From the NCBI RefSeq assembly GCF_000510645.1, contig NZ_KI783301.1, forward strand, positions 812,086 through 876,085: DNA of 64,000 nt, read 5' to 3'. A program made the translations under genes and the position numbers. How positions within the stretch are numbered: position 1 is the stretch's first letter; each line of letters begins with the position of its first letter. This DNA is from Thermicanus aegyptius DSM 12793. GTDB lineage: Bacteria > Bacillota > Bacilli > Thermicanales > Thermicanaceae. The notes under the pieces are model-generated. The model did not search any database, had not been told where the DNA came from, and worked only from the letters and a program-made list of their open reading frames with translations. Of the stretch, positions 61,369 to 64,000 are shown piece by piece.

Positions 61369-62382
61369 TTATTTTTTATACATGGACACCGATTCCCGCC
61401 GGATCAGTTTTGTAGGGAGGAGAATCTCGACGTGAGGTTCATGGGGATGATTGATGCGCCAGAGGAGTTGTTCCACAGATTTTCTTCCAAACAGACGGAG
61501 ATCAATATCTACAGAGGTTATTTTTGGCGTGGATAGGCGGGATAACAGGCCGTTGTCGAAGCTGACGACGGAGACCTGATCCGGGACGGCGATTCCCCTT
61601 TTTTGCAGGGATGAGACCACCAGAAAACCTAACCGATCATTCGCACAAAACCAAGCGGATGGGAATGAGGAGAGAGAGGATAACGCCTTCTCAACAAATT
61701 CTTCTTCATCCTTTACGTCGATGTGGAAGAAATCGGGGTTTTCCTGTATTCCGTGTTTCTGTAGGGCGAGTCGATATCCTTCTAGTCTTTCTTGATAGCT
61801 GGGCGAAAGGTTAATCTCCCCGATGAAGGCAATGTCCTTATGTCCCATTTGAATGAGATGTTCTACGGCAGTATAAGCCCCAAAACGGTTATTGGTCAAC
61901 ACGGCATCGGCGTCGATGGATGGGTCGTGGTGATCCACCGTAACGACCGGAATCCCCTGGGAAATCACCTTTTGGATGTAGGCGTTGGTGATGTGGGAAA
62001 GAATGAGGATTCCATCCACCGTTTTTTCTTCGATAAAGGCAGGGAGGGAGAAATGATCTCTCGCCTCCTTATTGATCGATTGAATGAGGAGGTTTAATCC
62101 TTGCTTACGGGTCTCCTCTTCGATGGCAAGATAGATCTCCCCAAAGAAATCCTTAAATGAGAAAGCAAAGTCCGAAGCGATGAGTCCGATGTTTCCCTTA
62201 CCGCTTGCAACAGAGCTTCTTTTATATTTATGGTAGGAATACCCCATTTCCTCCGCCGTTTTCTCGATGAGTCGTCTTGTCTCTTCGCTTACCCCAGGTT
62301 TACCTGATAGCGCTTGGGAAACCGTATTTTTGGAGAGGTTGAGGCGATTAGCGATATCCTGCATGGTTACCCGTTTTTTCAT
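61369..62382 (-). CDS. LacI-family transcriptional regulator
   Basis: The 337-residue repressor has the N-terminal LacI helix-turn-helix (VTMQDIANRLNLSKNTVSQALSG, in part DIANRLNLSKNTVSQALSG, about 8-26), the hinge helix and a sugar-binding periplasmic-type domain (NIGLIASDFAFSF, GILILSH, HLIQMGHKDIAFIG). The Met at 62382 is used because upstream in-frame residues do not fit the family. It is divergent from a sugar-binding protein gene and a perfect 16-bp palindrome lies just upstream, so it likely represses that uptake operon and itself. Confidence 0.93.
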   Translation of the reverse strand: MKKRVTMQDIANRLNLSKNTVSQALSGKPGVSEETRRLIEKTAEEMGYSYHKYKRSSVASGKGNIGLIASDFAFSFKDFFGEIYLAIEEETRKQGLNLLIQSINKEARDHFSLPAFIEEKTVDGILILSHITNAYIQKVISQGIPVVTVDHHDPSIDADAVLTNNRFGAYTAVEHLIQMGHKDIAFIGEINLSPSYQERLEGYRLALQKHGIQENPDFFHIDVKDEEEFVEKALSSLSSFPSAWFCANDRLGFLVVSSLQKRGIAVPDQVSVVSFDNGLLSRLSTPKITSVDIDLRLFGRKSVEQLLWRINHPHEPHVEILLPTKLIRRESVSMYKK

Positions 62383-62429
62383 CTTTGCTTTCTTCCTTCC
62401 CGGGGATGGTGTAGATGAAATCAAAAAAA

Positions 62430-62445
62430 TTTGTAACGTTACAAA
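62430..62445. promoter_or_regulatory. Perfect palindromic operator TTTGTAACGTTACAAA
   Basis: A 16-bp perfect palindrome with central CG, typical of LacI-family operators, lies 47 nt upstream of the regulator start. Related TTGTAA/TTACAA half sites recur at 62517-62525 with 62552-62560 (9-bp inverted repeat ATTACAAGA / TCTTGTAAT) and at 62610-62616 with 62643-62649, the last pair flanking the transcription start of the binding-protein gene. Confidence 0.75.
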
Positions 62446-62577
62446 ATAACTATATCCGATGATGAAAAAAAAGTAAAGATCTTTACCATGGCGCCCTGCC
62501 TCTCTAAGATTCATTCATTACAAGACGGATGGATGAACAATGCATAAAATCTCTTGTAATCATTTTTTACGAACGGA

Positions 62578-62606
62578 TTGACAAGTGAAAAATACAGATT
62601 TATAAT
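62578..62606 (+). promoter_or_regulatory. Consensus sigma-A promoter of the binding-protein operon
   Basis: TTGACA (62578-62583), exactly 17 nt, TATAAT (62601-62606): a perfect consensus promoter. It needs strong repression when off, matching the operator half sites and the cre-like site that follow. The leader to the ATG is about 260 nt and contains a 12-nt direct repeat TATTTGTCATCC (62653-62664, 62675-62686). Confidence 0.8.
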
Positions 62607-62621
62607 CTATTTGTAAGATGA

Positions 62622-62636
62622 TTGAAAGCGCTGTAG
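62622..62636 (+). promoter_or_regulatory. Possible cre (CcpA) site
   Basis: TTGAAAGCGCTGTAG matches the catabolite-repression cre pattern (WTGNAANCGNWNNCW) except at the last two positions. It lies just after the predicted transcription start, where CcpA acts as a roadblock. Confidence 0.5.
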
Positions 62637-62872
62637 TAAAGATTACAAAAGTTATTTGTCATCCCTAACTGTAGTATTTGTCATCCGGAATGAGCAGGGT
62701 CTTAAAGGGGGAGTCACTCTGGAATGGGATGAAAGGTAGGGATGTAAAGGGAAAGAGTTGGGGAAAGGAGGCGGCACGGAGAGAAAAGTCAAGCATAAAA
62801 ATTGACATTTGTGAAATGATATGTGCGGACCTTCTGATGATCGGTTGATAAAAAAAGGGGGAAAGAAAGATC

Positions 62873-64000
62873 ATGAGAAAAAAGCTATCCTTATTTGTTG
62901 CGGTCTTCTTCTTGTTGTCCATACTCCTTTCCGCTTGTGCGAGCGGTACCAATCAAGGGGGACAAAACCAGAATGATAAAAGCACGAATCAAACGGCCCA
63001 GAAGGTGGAGATCCGCCTCTCCACATGGGCGGGAGCCGAGGAAGCAAAGCAGTTGCAGGCCATCTTGGATGATTTGAACAAGAAGTCCACCACCTATACG
63101 ATCGTACAGGATTCAAACCCTGCCGAATACGATACCCGCATCATTACCCAATTATCGGGCGCTTCCGGCCCTGACCTCTTTTGGGTGAGTGCCCAGCGGG
63201 CAGCCCAGTTTGCAGCTCAAGGGGCCATGTTGGATATTACGGATCGGTTGGCTAAATCGGACCATCCGGCGGCAAAGACCGACGATTACTTTGAGAACTC
63301 TTTAAAACCCTTCACCAATAAAGGCAAAATCTACGGGCTTCCCTGGCTGGAGCAGCCGGTCATGCTCTACGTGAATAAAGATCTCTTTGATAAGGCAAAT
63401 GTGCCCTATCCCGACGCCAACTGGACATGGGACACCTTCCTGGATGCCGCCAAGAAGCTGACGGTGGATGTGAACGGAAAACATCCGGGTGAGAACGGAT
63501 TTGATGCGAAGAATATAAAGCAGTGGGGCTTTACGTTGAATGGATGGCCGCCTGTGCAGATGTTTATCTGGCAGAACGGCGGGGAAGTGATCGCGGAAGA
63601 TTTCAGCCAATCTCCCATCGATTCCCCCAAAGCGATGGAGGCGTTTAAGTTTTATGCGGACTTGGTAAACAGTCCTTACGTTCCTTCCCAGCAATTGATT
63701 CGGGATCGAGGCTTTGACGCCATGTACAAGAACCAGCAGGTGGCCATGTTTATGGGAGGCGCCGCCGATTCCCTGGACTGGGATGTTAAGTTTAAATCGC
63801 AAGCCTTTGAGGTGCCTGCAGGTCCGACGGGCATTCATGCCACCTTTGGGGATATTCTCGGGATGGGCATTAATGCGAAGACGAAAAATCCCGATGCTGC
63901 ATTTCAAGCCCTGTTAGATTTGACCGATGCGATTCATCATTGGAAGATCATGCCGCCACGGAAATCGCTGGCCGACACTCAGACACTCCAAAAACTTCAT
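62873..64000 (+). CDS. Extracellular sugar-binding lipoprotein, family 1 (3' truncated by window)
   Basis: The frame is open from the ATG to the end of the window (376 codons), so the gene continues outside. It has a lipoprotein signal with lipobox LSAC (Cys22), a Gly/Asn/Gln-rich tether, and a family 1 binding-protein domain (VEIRLSTWAGAEEAKQLQ, SGASGPDLFWVSAQ, GLPWLEQPVMLYVNKDLF, MFMGGAAD). GGGGGAAAG precedes the ATG. Permease genes are expected downstream. The LacI repressor and a cre-like site upstream suggest sugar induction and catabolite repression. Confidence 0.92.
   Translation, partial: MRKKLSLFVAVFFLLSILLSACASGTNQGGQNQNDKSTNQTAQKVEIRLSTWAGAEEAKQLQAILDDLNKKSTTYTIVQDSNPAEYDTRIITQLSGASGPDLFWVSAQRAAQFAAQGAMLDITDRLAKSDHPAAKTDDYFENSLKPFTNKGKIYGLPWLEQPVMLYVNKDLFDKANVPYPDANWTWDTFLDAAKKLTVDVNGKHPGENGFDAKNIKQWGFTLNGWPPVQMFIWQNGGEVIAEDFSQSPIDSPKAMEAFKFYADLVNSPYVPSQQLIRDRGFDAMYKNQQVAMFMGGAADSLDWDVKFKSQAFEVPAGPTGIHATFGDILGMGINAKTKNPDAAFQALLDLTDAIHHWKIMPPRKSLADTQTLQKLH

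Overview
The window is chromosome of a spore-forming member of the Bacillales of moderate GC content. The evidence is the gene content (cotE, spoIVA, ypeB, spoVIF-like, YIEGIA gene, GudB-type dehydrogenase, TRAP/mtrB, MecA) and long stretches of gene order shared with Bacillus subtilis. Two blocks that lie far apart in B. subtilis are joined here: miaB-ricA-cotE-mutS-mutL-miaA-hfq (about 7.3-18.7 kb) and gudB-prsW-ypeB-ypfA-cmk-rpsA-yphA/B-der-gpsA-spoIVA-hbs-folE-mtrB-hepS-menG-hepT-ndk-cheR-aroC-aroB (about 20-47.3 kb). Species cannot be named from this sequence alone; a thermophilic Paenibacillaceae-like lineage is only a guess.

Layout. 1-5.3 kb: end of a YesM-like sensor kinase, a YesN-like regulator, a sugar ABC importer without an ATPase gene, and a polysaccharide deacetylase. 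5.6-7.2 kb: a flavoprotein resembling eukaryotic prenylcysteine oxidase and the decayed end of a queuosine-precursor transporter. 7.3-18.7 kb: tRNA modification, mismatch repair, spore coat and Hfq, with a putative amidoligase between cotE and mutS and a HesB-like selenoprotein candidate after hfq. 18.8-21.4 kb: a small unknown protein, a MecA-type adaptor and glutamate dehydrogenase. 21.5-34.6 kb: membrane protease, germination, cyclic-di-GMP, translation, GTPase and sporulation genes. 34.8-47.3 kb: HU, folate, TRAP, menaquinone and chorismate genes. The menaquinone genes include MqnA plus UbiA- and UbiX-type enzymes, so the cell probably makes menaquinone by the futalosine route, fed by chorismate from aroB and aroC next door.

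47.5-64 kb is accessory: a LysE exporter divergent from a MocR regulator, a lipoprotein, a PadR regulator with a frameshifted ABC ATPase and an intact FtsX-type permease, a BmrC/BmrD-like multidrug exporter behind a short leader peptide and two terminators, DUF2500 and NERD proteins, and a LacI regulator divergent from the start of a second sugar-binding protein.

The most notable signals are: (1) an in-frame UGA in the HesB-like gene with a plausible SECIS hairpin 27 nt downstream; (2) a folE leader whose mutually exclusive hairpins either expose or mask the Shine-Dalgarno sequence, as a folate riboswitch would; (3) a bmrB-like attenuation leader; (4) ypeB without sleB; (5) repeated operator-like sites at the MocR, PadR and LacI genes. 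No rRNA, tRNA, CRISPR array or complete insertion sequence was seen.
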